DNA of 64,000 bases from Phytohabitans rumicis (GTDB lineage: Bacteria > Actinomycetota > Actinomycetes > Mycobacteriales > Micromonosporaceae): positions 1,984,001-2,048,000 of the forward strand of contig NZ_BLPG01000001.1 of NCBI RefSeq assembly GCF_011764445.1, written 5' to 3'. Made by a program: the position numbers and the translations under genes. Of the stretch, positions 48,543 to 57,746 are shown piece by piece. Position 1 is the stretch's first letter; the number at the start of each line of letters is the position of its first letter. Below the pieces are notes generated by a model, which searched no databases, was not told the origin of the DNA, and saw only the letters and a list, made by a program, of their open reading frames with translations.

Positions 48543-48959
48543 ATGGAAGCCACCTTCAGCCGCCGCCTGATCGTCGGTGGCCGCAGCTACGAGATCACCG
48601 CCGCCGGCGCTGACGCCGGCCCGATCGCTCTCCGGGTCGTCGGGCATGACCGCGATGGCCGGGTCGTCGCCGAGGTGACCGGCGAGCTGGCACCCGACGA
48701 GTTGCCCGTCCTGGCCGACGTCGTCACCTCCACGCTGGCCGGACTCGTCGCGATGACCCACACGCCCGCGCGGCGGCGTCACGCGCATCCCAACCACGGC
48801 GCGCGCTGGGCGCCGGACGACGACGAGCGCCTCGTCACCCGCTATCGCGGCGGGGCGTCCATTCCGGACCTGATGAAGGAGTTCGGGCGCAACCGCGGCG
48901 GGATCCGGTCACGCCTCGTCCACCTGGGCGAGATCTCCGCCGAGCCGCGCGCCGCCTGA
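48543..48959 (+). CDS. Small protein with a C-terminal Myb/HTH-like domain
   Basis: A 138-residue protein. The first 75 residues form a beta-rich unit (RRLIVGGRSYEITAAG). The C-terminal 45 residues, WAPDDDERLVTRYRGGASIPDLMKEFGRNRGGIRSRLVHLG, resemble the SANT-like helix-turn-helix of actinobacterial proteins that pair with helicases. Probably a DNA-binding protein; targets are unknown. It stands alone between two minus-strand genes. Confidence 0.72.
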   Translation: MEATFSRRLIVGGRSYEITAAGADAGPIALRVVGHDRDGRVVAEVTGELAPDELPVLADVVTSTLAGLVAMTHTPARRRHAHPNHGARWAPDDDERLVTRYRGGASIPDLMKEFGRNRGGIRSRLVHLGEISAEPRAA

Positions 48960-48974
48960 CGGCGGCCCGGCCGC

Positions 48975-50033
48975 CTACTTGTCGAAGCGGTACAGGTTGT
49001 AGCGCTTCATCAGGTCGATGAGGTTCTTGGCGTACGTCGGCGACGTGGCGTACCCGGCCTTGTGGATCTCGACGGCGAAGCGGTTCGGGTCGCGGCTGTA
49101 CTTGAACGCCTTTTTGTACCGCGGGTTCACGGTCAGGAAGCGCCCGTGATCCGCGAACGAGCCGGTCGCGTTCCGGTACGCCCGGAACTGTGCGGTCGTC
49201 CGCCAGCAGTGCGACTTGTCGCATTCATAGGTGGCGTACGAGCGGCAGCCCACCGCGATCCCGCCCGGGCTACCGAAGCACTTGATACCGAAGTAGCTGT
49301 GGTCCCGGCGGGTCAGCCCGCTACCGCCCCACCCGGATTCGAGGATGGATTGAGCGATGGTCACCGAGGCCGGCACCTGGTATTGCCGGAAGCCCGCGCG
49401 GGCCGGCCCCGCCGCGCGGGCGATGAACTGGGCCGAGTTCGCCGGCGGCACGGTGGGCGGCTCCTGGCCGCACCACGGCAGTGTCGACGCGGCGGAGCTC
49501 CAGGCGACGTACGCGTCGGACACGTACCGGTTGCCGGCCAGCCGGTTCCAGGCGGCCGTGCGGCGGACCCGGCCGTTGACGGTCTCGCCCCACACCTGGC
49601 ACTCGACGGCCAGCACCGCGCCCTCGGCGGCCTGGCCGACGCGGGCGTACCGGGTGCCGGGTCCGGTGCGGACGTTGAGCGGGCCCGTCCCGGTCCGGAT
49701 AGTGGGCCGGGCGGCGCCCTTGGTGCCGCACCAGTGCACCCACGGTCGCCGCGGGCTCCAGCGAACGTACCCGTCCGAGATGTACCGCCCGTTCGACAGC
49801 CGGTCCCAGGCGGCGGTCCGGCGCTGGGTGCCCGCGATGAACTGCCCGTACGCCTGGCAGACGACGGTCAGCCGGGCGCCGTCGGCGAGCCGGCCCATCG
49901 CGGCGTCAGCCGTCGATGGGCCGGAGCGCATGTTGAGCCCGGTGTCGGACCGGACCGTGGCCACGGGGCCCGCCGCCGCGGCGGGAGCCGGGACCAACAC
50001 CGAAGCCACCACAGACACGAGCACCCACTTCAT
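48975..50033 (-). CDS. Secreted SH3b-SH3b-glucosaminidase
   Basis: A 352-residue protein. The signal peptide runs to about residue 21 (VLVPAPAAAAG). Two SH3-like repeats follow (LNMRSGPSTADAAMGRL and LNVRTGPGTRYARVG). The C-terminal domain is a FlgJ-type glucosaminidase with the catalytic glutamate in IAQSILESGWGGSGL and HSYFGIKCF. It should trim peptidoglycan outside the cell. Confidence 0.9.
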   Translation of the reverse strand: MKWVLVSVVASVLVPAPAAAAGPVATVRSDTGLNMRSGPSTADAAMGRLADGARLTVVCQAYGQFIAGTQRRTAAWDRLSNGRYISDGYVRWSPRRPWVHWCGTKGAARPTIRTGTGPLNVRTGPGTRYARVGQAAEGAVLAVECQVWGETVNGRVRRTAAWNRLAGNRYVSDAYVAWSSAASTLPWCGQEPPTVPPANSAQFIARAAGPARAGFRQYQVPASVTIAQSILESGWGGSGLTRRDHSYFGIKCFGSPGGIAVGCRSYATYECDKSHCWRTTAQFRAYRNATGSFADHGRFLTVNPRYKKAFKYSRDPNRFAVEIHKAGYATSPTYAKNLIDLMKRYNLYRFDK

Positions 50034-50083
50034 GCCCTACACGTTATTTGCCCGAAATGGGGCTCGTGAGGAAAATGTGAAAA

Positions 50084-51511
50084 CTACACCCCTATCCGGT
50101 GCCATGGACCCCAGATCGCGAACGACATCCCCCGGCTGGCCTGGATGTTGACGAAGAGCGTGTGTCCGTCCGGGCTGAACGTCGACCCGGCGAACTCGTC
50201 GTTCGACCGGTCCACCCCCGTGCTGCTGGTGAGCCGGTTCAACGCGATGTTGAAGAGCCGGCCACCCGGGGTCAGCCCGCGTACGAAGTTGTCCGCTACG
50301 TTGTCCTCGCAGACCACCAGCGTGCCCCGCGGGCTGGTGGTGACGTTGTCCGGGAAGTCCAGCACGTCCGGGCCGGGCGACTCGAACACGAGCTGCAACA
50401 CAGCCGCCCGGGTGTGGTACGCCCAGATCTGGCCGCTGCCGTTGCCGTACCCGTCGGCGATCGGGCCGAGGGACGTCTCGGCCGGCCCACCGCCCTGGGT
50501 GGAGGTGAAGTACACGACGCCGTCGTCGTACGCGGAGCCCTCGAGTCGGGAGAAGTACGCGGCACCCTGCGCCCACCCCTGCCGGCCGACGTGGGTCAGC
50601 GCCGTGTCGTTGGTGGTCGGTGCCGGCTGGCCCGGCGTGTACGGGAACGTCGGCGCCGGGTCGTCGATGTCGACCCAGTCCACCCGGTACGTGGCACGCC
50701 TCTGCTGCGCGGCGGCCAGGTCGAGGTTGGTCCGCCCACGCACCTTCAGCATCTGCAGCCGGCCGTTGTTGCCGAGCCGGCCGTGCTTGCGCGGCTTGTA
50801 CCGGTAGAACCCGGATGGCCACCCGAAGTTGTCCTCGGTCAGGTAGAGGTAGCCGCTGCGCGGGTCGTACGCCACCGACTCGTGCGCGAACCGGCCGGCG
50901 GACGTGATCGGCTCGCGGTCGGACGGCCGGCCGGCGGGCACCTCGAAGATGAAGCCGTGCCGCTGGGTCAGCGGCACGTTCGACGCGCCGGTGAAGTCGG
51001 GCCCGACGTCCGGCCCGTTGATGGTCTCCTCGCAGGTGATCCAGCTGCCCCACGGCATCCGCCCGCCGGAGCAGTTCATCATCGTGCCGTTGCAGCTGGT
51101 GTAGGCGCTCACCACCTCGCCGTACCGGGTCACCTCGACCGTGGTGGTGCCACCCTGCGCCATCGGGTCGTATGCCGCACCGGCGTCGCCGAAGGCCGGA
51201 CCGGGGTTGTTCAGCTCATGGTTGCGGACCAGCAGATAGTTGCCGTTGCGCCCGCGGAAGGCACCCATGCCGTCGTGCCGGCCGGGCAGCAGGGTGCCGT
51301 CGTTCAGCGTCACGGGGAACTCGGTGTCGTGGAAGGAGCGGTACTGGAAGCCCTCGGGCAGCCAGAGCCGCACCTTGCCGTCGCGTAGGTCAGGAATGGG
51401 GCCGACCACCGGGGTCGCCGGGGCCGCGCTCGCCCGGTTGGCAAACCCGGCAAACGGCCCGCCGATAACGGTCGCGGCAGCAGCGCCGCGCAAAAGGGTA
51501 CGCCGTAACAT
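50084..51511 (-). CDS. PhoX-family phosphatase (DUF839), Tat-exported
   Basis: A 475-residue protein. The twin-arginine signal is RRTLLRGAAAATVIGGP. Conserved motifs of the PhoX group include LLVRNHELN, WGSWITCEET, GRFAHESVAYDP and LTEDNF, which bind the iron/calcium site in known members. TATGGT ends 6 nt before the ATG, so it is probably leaderless, and a perfect palindrome lies just behind the promoter. Confidence 0.88.
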   Translation of the reverse strand: MLRRTLLRGAAAATVIGGPFAGFANRASAAPATPVVGPIPDLRDGKVRLWLPEGFQYRSFHDTEFPVTLNDGTLLPGRHDGMGAFRGRNGNYLLVRNHELNNPGPAFGDAGAAYDPMAQGGTTTVEVTRYGEVVSAYTSCNGTMMNCSGGRMPWGSWITCEETINGPDVGPDFTGASNVPLTQRHGFIFEVPAGRPSDREPITSAGRFAHESVAYDPRSGYLYLTEDNFGWPSGFYRYKPRKHGRLGNNGRLQMLKVRGRTNLDLAAAQQRRATYRVDWVDIDDPAPTFPYTPGQPAPTTNDTALTHVGRQGWAQGAAYFSRLEGSAYDDGVVYFTSTQGGGPAETSLGPIADGYGNGSGQIWAYHTRAAVLQLVFESPGPDVLDFPDNVTTSPRGTLVVCEDNVADNFVRGLTPGGRLFNIALNRLTSSTGVDRSNDEFAGSTFSPDGHTLFVNIQASRGMSFAIWGPWHRIGV

Positions 51512-51517
51512 CCATTA

Positions 51518-51523
51518 ACCATA
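51518..51523 (-). promoter_or_regulatory. -10 box of a leaderless phoX-like promoter
   Basis: TATGGT on the minus strand ends 6 nt before the ATG at 51511, followed by TAATGG and the start. Confidence 0.5.
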
Positions 51524-51529
51524 AGTTCA

Positions 51530-51550
51530 TCTAGCGTTCAGAACGCTAGA
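51530..51550. promoter_or_regulatory. Palindrome upstream of the PhoX gene
   Basis: TCTAGCGTT and AACGCTAGA are perfect 9-bp arms around CAG. The site lies within the -10/-35 spacer and -35 region of the PhoX promoter, as expected for an operator. Alternatively it may be a terminator stem for upstream transcription. Confidence 0.5.
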
Positions 51551-51566
51551 CATTCGCACTCTGTCA

Positions 51567-51722
51567 TCAACGCACGGACATTCGCCACGGCGAAGGCGAA
51601 GGCGAGCGCGAAGGCGTCGCCCCCTTGCCGAAACCCTCGGCGAGCGTGACGGGCGCCGGGGACGCCGACGACGAGGGTTCAGCAACGGACGACGACACGG
51701 GCGTCCGCTCCAGGCACCCCAT
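51567..51722 (-). CDS. Possible small Ser/Pro-rich peptide (51 aa)
   Basis: MGCLERTPVSSSVAEPSS starts it and SPSPSPWRMSVR ends it. A TAGGGT box lies 7 nt before the ATG, as in other leaderless genes here. The coding DNA contains a GCGAAG-type tandem run, which explains the SPSPS tail. Low complexity and small size make this doubtful. Confidence 0.28.
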   Translation of the reverse strand: MGCLERTPVSSSVAEPSSSASPAPVTLAEGFGKGATPSRSPSPSPWRMSVR

Positions 51723-51739
51723 GGGGCGCACCCTAACAA

Positions 51740-53097
51740 CTACGGCAGCCGCTCGCGGGCCCGTGAATCCGATATATCGGGTACGTCCTGGTGCGTCGAC
51801 CAGGCCACCATGAAGACCACCGTCCACAGCACGCCGAGCAGCACCGACGTCACCATCTGGCTGGCGGTGTTGAAGGCGACGTAGAGCCGGGCCGCCGACA
51901 CGGTCGCCAGCCCCACCCCCGCGGCGGTCCACGCCGCGACCGCGGCCGGCCACCGGGTGCGCTGGGCGACCAGCCAGGCGAGCGTGCACAGGCTGGCCGT
52001 CACCACCGCGTGCTGGGTGAGGAAGTACCGCTCCGGCACCAGGACGCGCTCAGCCGCGGCGAGCACCACCAGCGGCAGGAACGCGCCGACCGTGCCGATC
52101 AACGTGACCAGGTCGCCCCGCCACGCCCGGGTACGCCAACCCAGCACCAGGGCGACGACGGCCACCGCGAGCACCAGGTACTTGGGGGTGAACACGTCGA
52201 CCACGAGGTTCGCGGAGTGCGCGAAGCCGTCGGTGCGCCGGTAGGCGATCCAGTTCGCGATCGCCGTGTCCACCACCGAGAGTCCACTGTGGAGCACCAC
52301 GGCGTTGACCAGCCAGGCCATGACGACCGCGAAGAGCAGCAGCAGCGCCAGGCCCGAGACGAGGTTGAGCACGAACGCCCACCCCGGACCGATCTTCATG
52401 GACAGCAGGAAGAGCAGCAAGCCGTACCGCTGCGTGACCCACCGCATCGGCGGCATGCCCCCGCACGCGTCGCGAGCGCCTTGACCGGGTCCGGGTTGCG
52501 GCCCAGCCACCGTCCGATGAGGACGATCACGACGACGGCGACCAGCAGCACGAGCACCGCGCCGGTCGCCCTGCCCAGGTACTCCGACACGGTCTCGTAC
52601 GACTCGCCGGCCAGGTAGCCGACCGTCACGGACGCGCCGACCCAGGTGACCACGCCCAACGCGTTCCAGGGCGCGAACCACCGGTACGGCATGCCGGCGC
52701 CGCCGGCCAGCCGGGGCGCGAGCGTCCGCACGAACGCCACCCACCGGGCCCCGAACATGGCCCGGCCGCCGAGCCGGGCCAGCATCGCGTCGGCCTTGTG
52801 CCAGCGCTCGTAGCCGACCCGCCGGCCCCAGCGGCTGGCGCGCAGCCGCGGCCCGTAGCGCCGGCCGCTGCGGAAGGCCAGCGTGTCGCCGGCGAGCGCG
52901 GCGAGCATCATCAACGCGATGGCCGGGCCGAGCCGCAGGGTGCCCAGGTACGCCAGGAAGCCCACGGTCAGCAGCGTCGCCTCGGCGGGGACCACCATGC
53001 CCACGATCACCGCGGTCTCGCCCGCGACCAGCAGCGCCGCCACCACGTACACCAGCACCGGCGGCAACTGCTCGAGCAAGTTCAGCAGGTCTTGCAC
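51740..53097 (-). CDS. Fused DedA / PAP2 membrane protein (one frameshift)
   Basis: About 452 residues after repair. The N-terminal DedA domain has ETAVIVGMVVPAEATLL, GDTLAFRSGRRYG and RWVAFVRTLAPRLAGGAGMPY. The C-terminal PAP2 domain has YFLTQHAVVTASLCTLAW (histidine motif) and several helices. The frame breaks in the CCCCC at 52458-52462; one added base joins KALATRAG to GMPPMRWVTQRYG, so DedA and PAP2 are one protein, as known elsewhere in actinobacteria. GTG 53097 is the start, divergent from typA. DedA proteins are linked to lipid-carrier flipping, and PAP2 to dephosphorylating lipid pyrophosphates. Confidence 0.87.
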
Positions 53098-53133
53098 GAA
53101 GGCCCCCGAAACCCGTCTGGGAGGATGGGCGGC

Positions 53134-54999
53134 ATGCAGACCCGCTCCGATCTCCGCAACGTCGCCATTATCGCCCACGTGGACCACGGCAAGACCACCC
53201 TGGTCGACGCCATGTTGCGACAAGGTGGCCAGTTCCACGCCAGGGCCGAGATGACCGACCGCGTGATGGACTCGATGGACCTGGAGCGGGAGAAGGGCAT
53301 CACGATCCTCGCCAAGAACACCGCCATCACGTACCGGCCCACCGACAGTGAACCACCCGTCACCATCAACATCATTGACACCCCCGGCCACGCGGACTTC
53401 GGCGGCGAAGTGGAACGCGGCCTGACCATGGTCGACGGCGTGCTCCTGCTGGTCGACGCGAGCGAGGGGCCACTCCCGCAGACCCGCTTCGTGCTCCGTA
53501 AGGCGCTCAAGGCCCGCCTGCCCATCATCCTCGTCATCAACAAGGTCGACCGGCCGGACGCCCGGATCAAGGAGGTCGTCGACGACACGTACGAGCTCTT
53601 CCTCGACCTGGACGCCGACGAGACCCAGATCGACTTCCCGATCGTGTACGCCTGCGCCCGCGACGGCATGGCCTCGCTGAAGCAGCCCGCCGACGGCGCC
53701 TTGCCGGACTCCGCCAACCTGCAGCCGTTGTTCCAGGCGCTGCTGGAGACCATTCCCGCCCCCGCGTACGACGAGGCCGCGCCGCTGCAGGCGCACGTCA
53801 CCAACCTCGACGCCTCGCCGTTCCTGGGCCGGCTCGCGCTGTGCCGGGTGCGGCAGGGCACGATCCGCAAGGGCCAGACCGTGGTCTGGTGCCGCGAGGG
53901 CGGCGCCGAGGAGCGCGTACGCATCTCCGAGCTGCTCATGACCGACGGCCTGGAGCGCAAGCCGGCGGACAGCGCCGGGCCCGGCGACATCATGGCGGTC
54001 GCCGGCATCCCCGAGATCATGATCGGCGACACGCTGGCCGACGCCGACAACCCGGTGGCGCTGCCCCGCATCACGGTCGACGAGCCGGCCATCTCGATGA
54101 CGATCGGCACCAACACCTCGCCGCTCGTCGGCCGGGTCAAGGGCGCCAAGGTCACCGCCCGGATGGTCAAGGACCGCCTGGACAAGGAGCTGGTCGGCAA
54201 CGTGTCGCTACGGGTGCTGCCGACCGACCGGCCGGACTCCTGGGAGGTGCAGGGCCGCGGCGAGCTGGCCCTCGCCATCCTGGTCGAGCAGATGCGCCGC
54301 GAGCACTACGAGCTGACCGTCGGCAAGCCGCAGGTGGTGACCCGGCAGGTGGACGGCAAGACGTACGAGCCGGTGGAGCGGCTCACCATCGACGCGCCCG
54401 AGGAGTACCTCGGCGCGATCACCCAGCTGCTGGCCACCCGCCGGGGCCGCATGGAGCAGCTGGTCAACCACGGCACCGGCTGGATCCGGATGGAGTGGCT
54501 GGTGCCGGCCCGCGGGCTGATCGGCTTCCGCACCGAGTTCCTGACCGACACCCGCGGCACCGGGATCCTGCACCACGTCTTCGAGTCCTACGAGCCGTGG
54601 TTCGGCGAGCTGCGCACCCGCAACAGCGGCTCGCTGGTCGCCGACCGGACCGGCGTGGTCACCCCGTTCGCGATGCTCAACCTGCAGGAGCGCGGCACGC
54701 TGTTCGTCGAGCCGACCACCGAGGTCTACGAGGGCATGATCATCGGGGAGAACTCCCGCTCCGACGACATGGACGTCAACATCACCAAGGAGAAGAAGCT
54801 CACCAACATGCGCTCGTCCACCGCCGAGGAGACGGAGAAGGTGATCCCGCCCCGCAAGCTGTCCCTGGAGCAGGCGCTGGAGTTCTGCCGCGAGGACGAG
54901 TGCGTCGAGGTCACCGCGGCCACCGTACGGCTGCGCAAGGTGACCCTGGACGCCACGCAGCGGGCCCGCGAGACCGCGCGCCGCAAGCATGCTGGATAG
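53134..54999 (+). CDS. typA: Ribosome-associated GTPase TypA/BipA
   Basis: A 621-residue translational GTPase: G1 AHVDHGKTTLVD, G2 EREKGITI, G3 DTPGHADFGGEVER, G4 NKVDRPDAR, then the BipA-specific C-terminal region RGLIGFRTEFLTDTRGTG and KEKKLTNMRSS. GGGAGG lies about 9 nt before the ATG at 53134; an in-frame ATG at 53125 would be too close to it. The last 11 nt overlap the next gene. Confidence 0.97.
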   Translation: MQTRSDLRNVAIIAHVDHGKTTLVDAMLRQGGQFHARAEMTDRVMDSMDLEREKGITILAKNTAITYRPTDSEPPVTINIIDTPGHADFGGEVERGLTMVDGVLLLVDASEGPLPQTRFVLRKALKARLPIILVINKVDRPDARIKEVVDDTYELFLDLDADETQIDFPIVYACARDGMASLKQPADGALPDSANLQPLFQALLETIPAPAYDEAAPLQAHVTNLDASPFLGRLALCRVRQGTIRKGQTVVWCREGGAEERVRISELLMTDGLERKPADSAGPGDIMAVAGIPEIMIGDTLADADNPVALPRITVDEPAISMTIGTNTSPLVGRVKGAKVTARMVKDRLDKELVGNVSLRVLPTDRPDSWEVQGRGELALAILVEQMRREHYELTVGKPQVVTRQVDGKTYEPVERLTIDAPEEYLGAITQLLATRRGRMEQLVNHGTGWIRMEWLVPARGLIGFRTEFLTDTRGTGILHHVFESYEPWFGELRTRNSGSLVADRTGVVTPFAMLNLQERGTLFVEPTTEVYEGMIIGENSRSDDMDVNITKEKKLTNMRSSTAEETEKVIPPRKLSLEQALEFCREDECVEVTAATVRLRKVTLDATQRARETARRKHAG

Positions 55000-55732
55000 C
55001 TTCCCCGACACGGTCTCGGTGTACGTGGGGCGGCTGGGCGCCGCACCCGCGTACACCCGGCTGCCGGACACCACCCACTACGCCGCCAGCACGATGAAGG
55101 TCGCCGTGCTGGCGGCGCTGCACCGCTCCGGGCTCGACCTGGACGCCGAGGTGCCGGTGCACAACGTCTTCGAGTCCCAAACAACGGGCTTGTTCGGCTG
55201 CACGCCCGAGTACGACACGGACAAGCAGGTGTGGGACCGCCTCGGCGGCACCGCTAGGCTGCGCTGGCTGGCCACCCGCATGATCGTCCAGTCGAGCAAC
55301 CTGGCCACCAACATCGTGCTGTCCCACATCGGCCTGCCCGCCGTCGAGGACGTCTGGAAGAGCGTGGGCGCGCGGCACAGCACGACCCGCCGCGGCATCG
55401 AGGACTACGCGGCCCGCGACGCCGGCATCGAAAACCTCGTCACGGCGGCCGACCTGGCCGCCCTGCTCACCGCCACCGTGGCCGAACCGGAGTTGCGAGG
55501 CGTCCTGCTCGCCCAGGAGCGCACCGAGGACCTGGTCGCCGGCCTGCCGCCGGGCACCCGCATCGCCCACAAGAACGGCTGGGTGCACGGCGTCCGCCAC
55601 GGCGCCGGCGTCGTCTTCCCGGACGACGCTCCGCCGTACGCGATCGCCGTCTGCACGAGCACCGACCTGCCGGACGCCGACGCCTGCGCGCTCGTCGCCC
55701 GCGTCTCCGCCGCCGCCTGGGCCCAGCGATGA
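54989..55732 (+). CDS. Class A beta-lactamase-fold serine hydrolase
   Basis: A 247-residue protein with the penicilloyl-serine transferase motifs: SxxK as S34-T-M-K37, SSN in IVQSSNLATN near residue 102 (usually SDN), and KNG in AHKNGWVHG near residue 194 (usually KTG). It lacks a signal peptide, so it may act inside the cell, and the family's activity as true lactamase is not assured. It lies between typA (11-nt overlap) and the epimerase (ATGA overlap), in a probable wall-peptide operon. Confidence 0.85.
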   Translation: MLDSFPDTVSVYVGRLGAAPAYTRLPDTTHYAASTMKVAVLAALHRSGLDLDAEVPVHNVFESQTTGLFGCTPEYDTDKQVWDRLGGTARLRWLATRMIVQSSNLATNIVLSHIGLPAVEDVWKSVGARHSTTRRGIEDYAARDAGIENLVTAADLAALLTATVAEPELRGVLLAQERTEDLVAGLPPGTRIAHKNGWVHGVRHGAGVVFPDDAPPYAIAVCTSTDLPDADACALVARVSAAAWAQR

Positions 55733-56817
55733 TCGATGCCGTCCGCACCCACCGGGTCTCCGCGCCGCTGCACACGCCGTTCGTCACCGCGCTGCGCCGG
55801 GCCACCACCGTCGAGACGTTGATCGTCGAGGTGGTCGACGCCGACGGCCGGTCCGGCTTCGGCGAGGCGCCACAGGTGTGGCAGGTGACCGGCGCCTCGG
55901 TGGCCGGCAGCGAGGCGTGCGTCCGCGAGCTGCTCGGCCCGCTGCTGACCGGCCGCGACCCCGACGACCTGAACGCCCGGCTGGCCGAGACGCGGCGCGC
56001 GGTCGCCGGCAACGAGGCCGCGAAGGCCGCCGTCGACACCGCGCTGCACGACCTCGCGGCGCGCCGGCTGGGCGTACCCCTGGCGCGGTTGCTCGGCGGG
56101 ACGGCGCTGCGCGTGCCGACGGACGTCACGCTGTCCGCCGGCGACCCCGGCGCCCTCGCCGCGGCGGCCAAGGACCGGGTCGCCGAGGGCTTCGCGGTGC
56201 TCAAGCTGAAGGTGGGCACGGACGCTCATACCGATCTTCATCGGGTACGTCTGGTGCGGGCGGCCGTCGGCGCGGATGTGCGGATCCGGCTGGACGCCAA
56301 CCAGGGCTGGACGCCCAGGGAGGCGGTCCGGGTGATCCGCGGCATCGAGGACGCCGGCCTCGACGTGGAGCTGGTCGAGCAGCCAGTGTCCAGATCGGAC
56401 ATTGCCGGGCTGGCGTGGGTCAGCGACCGGGTGGGCGTGCCGATCCTGGCCGACGAGTCCGTGTACGGGGTGCGCGACCTCGTCGAGGTGATCCACCGGC
56501 GTGCCGCCGACATGGTGAACGTGAAGCTCGCCAAGTGCGGCGGCCTCGGCCCGGCGCGCACGCTGCTGGAGCTGGCCGCCGCGCACGAGATGGGCACGGT
56601 CGTCGGCTCGATGATGGAGAGCCCGGTCGGCATCGGCGCGGCCGCGAGCCTGGTGTCGGCGTACGGCACGACGGCCGTCCCGGACCTGGACGCCGCGTGG
56701 TGGCTGGCCGCCTCGCCGGTACGCGGCGGGATCCGGTACGAGGGTGCCACCGTGGTCCTCCCGGACGCGCCCGGTCTCGGCGTAGATAATGTTCAGGAGC
56801 CGACCCACTTCTTGTAA
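55729..56817 (+). CDS. Dipeptide (L-Ala-D/L-Glu) epimerase, enolase superfamily
   Basis: A 362-residue enzyme. The acid/base lysines are in VLKLKVG near residue 160 and VKLAKCGG near 265; the metal ligands are in RLDANQGW, LVEQP and LADES. This arrangement is that of the muconate-lactonising/dipeptide epimerase subgroup. It probably inverts the Glu of L-Ala-D-Glu released from murein. The family also holds muconate cycloisomerases and N-succinylamino acid racemases, so the substrate is inferred from its neighbours. Confidence 0.82.
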   Translation: MIDAVRTHRVSAPLHTPFVTALRRATTVETLIVEVVDADGRSGFGEAPQVWQVTGASVAGSEACVRELLGPLLTGRDPDDLNARLAETRRAVAGNEAAKAAVDTALHDLAARRLGVPLARLLGGTALRVPTDVTLSAGDPGALAAAAKDRVAEGFAVLKLKVGTDAHTDLHRVRLVRAAVGADVRIRLDANQGWTPREAVRVIRGIEDAGLDVELVEQPVSRSDIAGLAWVSDRVGVPILADESVYGVRDLVEVIHRRAADMVNVKLAKCGGLGPARTLLELAAAHEMGTVVGSMMESPVGIGAAASLVSAYGTTAVPDLDAAWWLAASPVRGGIRYEGATVVLPDAPGLGVDNVQEPTHFL

Positions 56818-56820
56818 ACT
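56815..56820 (+). promoter_or_regulatory. -10 box overlapping the epimerase stop codon
   Basis: TAAACT begins with the TAA stop of the epimerase and ends 6 nt before the GTG at 56827. This would give the peptidase gene its own leaderless transcript. GATAAT at 56785-56790 is a second candidate. Confidence 0.4.
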
Positions 56821-56826
56821 AGCTAC

Positions 56827-57746
56827 GTGCTTGCCGCCGTGCGCGCGACCGTCGCGACGCTGTGGTCGAGCCCCGAGGCGGTACGGCCGGTGGACCGTCC
56901 CGCACTCGGCCGGCTCGCCGACATCCCCCGCTGGGTATCCGGAATGGACACCGACCAGCAAGTCAGTGACTGTGTGCTCAGTCAGCTACTGCTCGGCGAG
57001 CGGGTGCTGGTCGAGGAGGTACGGTCCGACGGGTGGGCGCGGGTCGTCGCCGTCGAGCAGCCGGCGGCCAAGCTCGACCCGCGCGGCTACCCCGGCTGGC
57101 TCCCGGTCGGGCAGTTGGCGGCGGCCAGACAGGCCGAGGGCGCCGTGGTCGTAGACGCCACCACGACCGCGCTCCGCGACCGGCCGGACGGCGGCGTGGT
57201 GCTGGCCGGGGTGATGCTCGGCACCCGCCTGTCCCCGCCGGCGCCGCCGAGCGCGGCTGGCTGCCGCTGCACGTCCCCGGCCACGACAGTCCACTGTGGG
57301 CACCCGAGCGGGACCTGGCGCCGTTGCCCGCCGACCCACCCACGGCGGCGCAGGTGCTCGGCGTCGCCCGCCGCCTGCACGACGTCGTGTACGTCTGGGG
57401 CGGTGTCTCCACGTACGGCATCGACTGCTCCGGCCTGGTGCACCTGGCCTGGCGGCGCTTCGGCGTACGGCTGCCGCGGGACGCCGACGACCAGGCCAGG
57501 GCCACCACTCCCCTGGCCCTCGGCGAGGAACGCCCCGGCGACCTGTACTTCTTCGCCCGGCCCGGCCGTGGCGTGCACCACATCGGCTTCGTGTCGGCCT
57601 ACCCCGGGGCACGGCGCCAGATGCTGCACGCCTGCTACACCCGGCGCCGGGTCATCGACGAGCCGCTGGCCGGCGACCGGGCGGACACCCTGGTCGCCGT
57701 CCACAGGGTCTCAGACGGGCGGGTCTCAGCGCTCGGCGCCGACTAA
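56827..57746 (+). CDS. NlpC/P60 (C40) peptidase with SH3-like domains (one frameshift)
   Basis: About 306 residues after repair. Two SH3b-like modules come first, then the papain-like C40 domain with the nucleophile Cys in YGIDCSGLVHLAW and the His in GVHHIGFV. Such enzymes cut D-Glu-meso-DAP or related murein bonds. There is no signal peptide, consistent with murein-fragment recycling. The frame breaks in the CCCC at 57233-57236; one added base joins GTRLSP to AGAAERGWLPLHV. It overlaps the convergent TerC gene by 21 nt. Confidence 0.85.

Noticed and set aside
51740-53097. Separate DedA and PAP2 genes
   Set aside because: The junction frame break lies in a CCCCC run, and one added base yields the known fused architecture with no start site for a separate PAP2 gene.
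54989-55732. A clinical-type beta-lactamase resistance gene
   Set aside because: No signal peptide, altered SSN and KNG motifs, and an operon context of murein metabolism.
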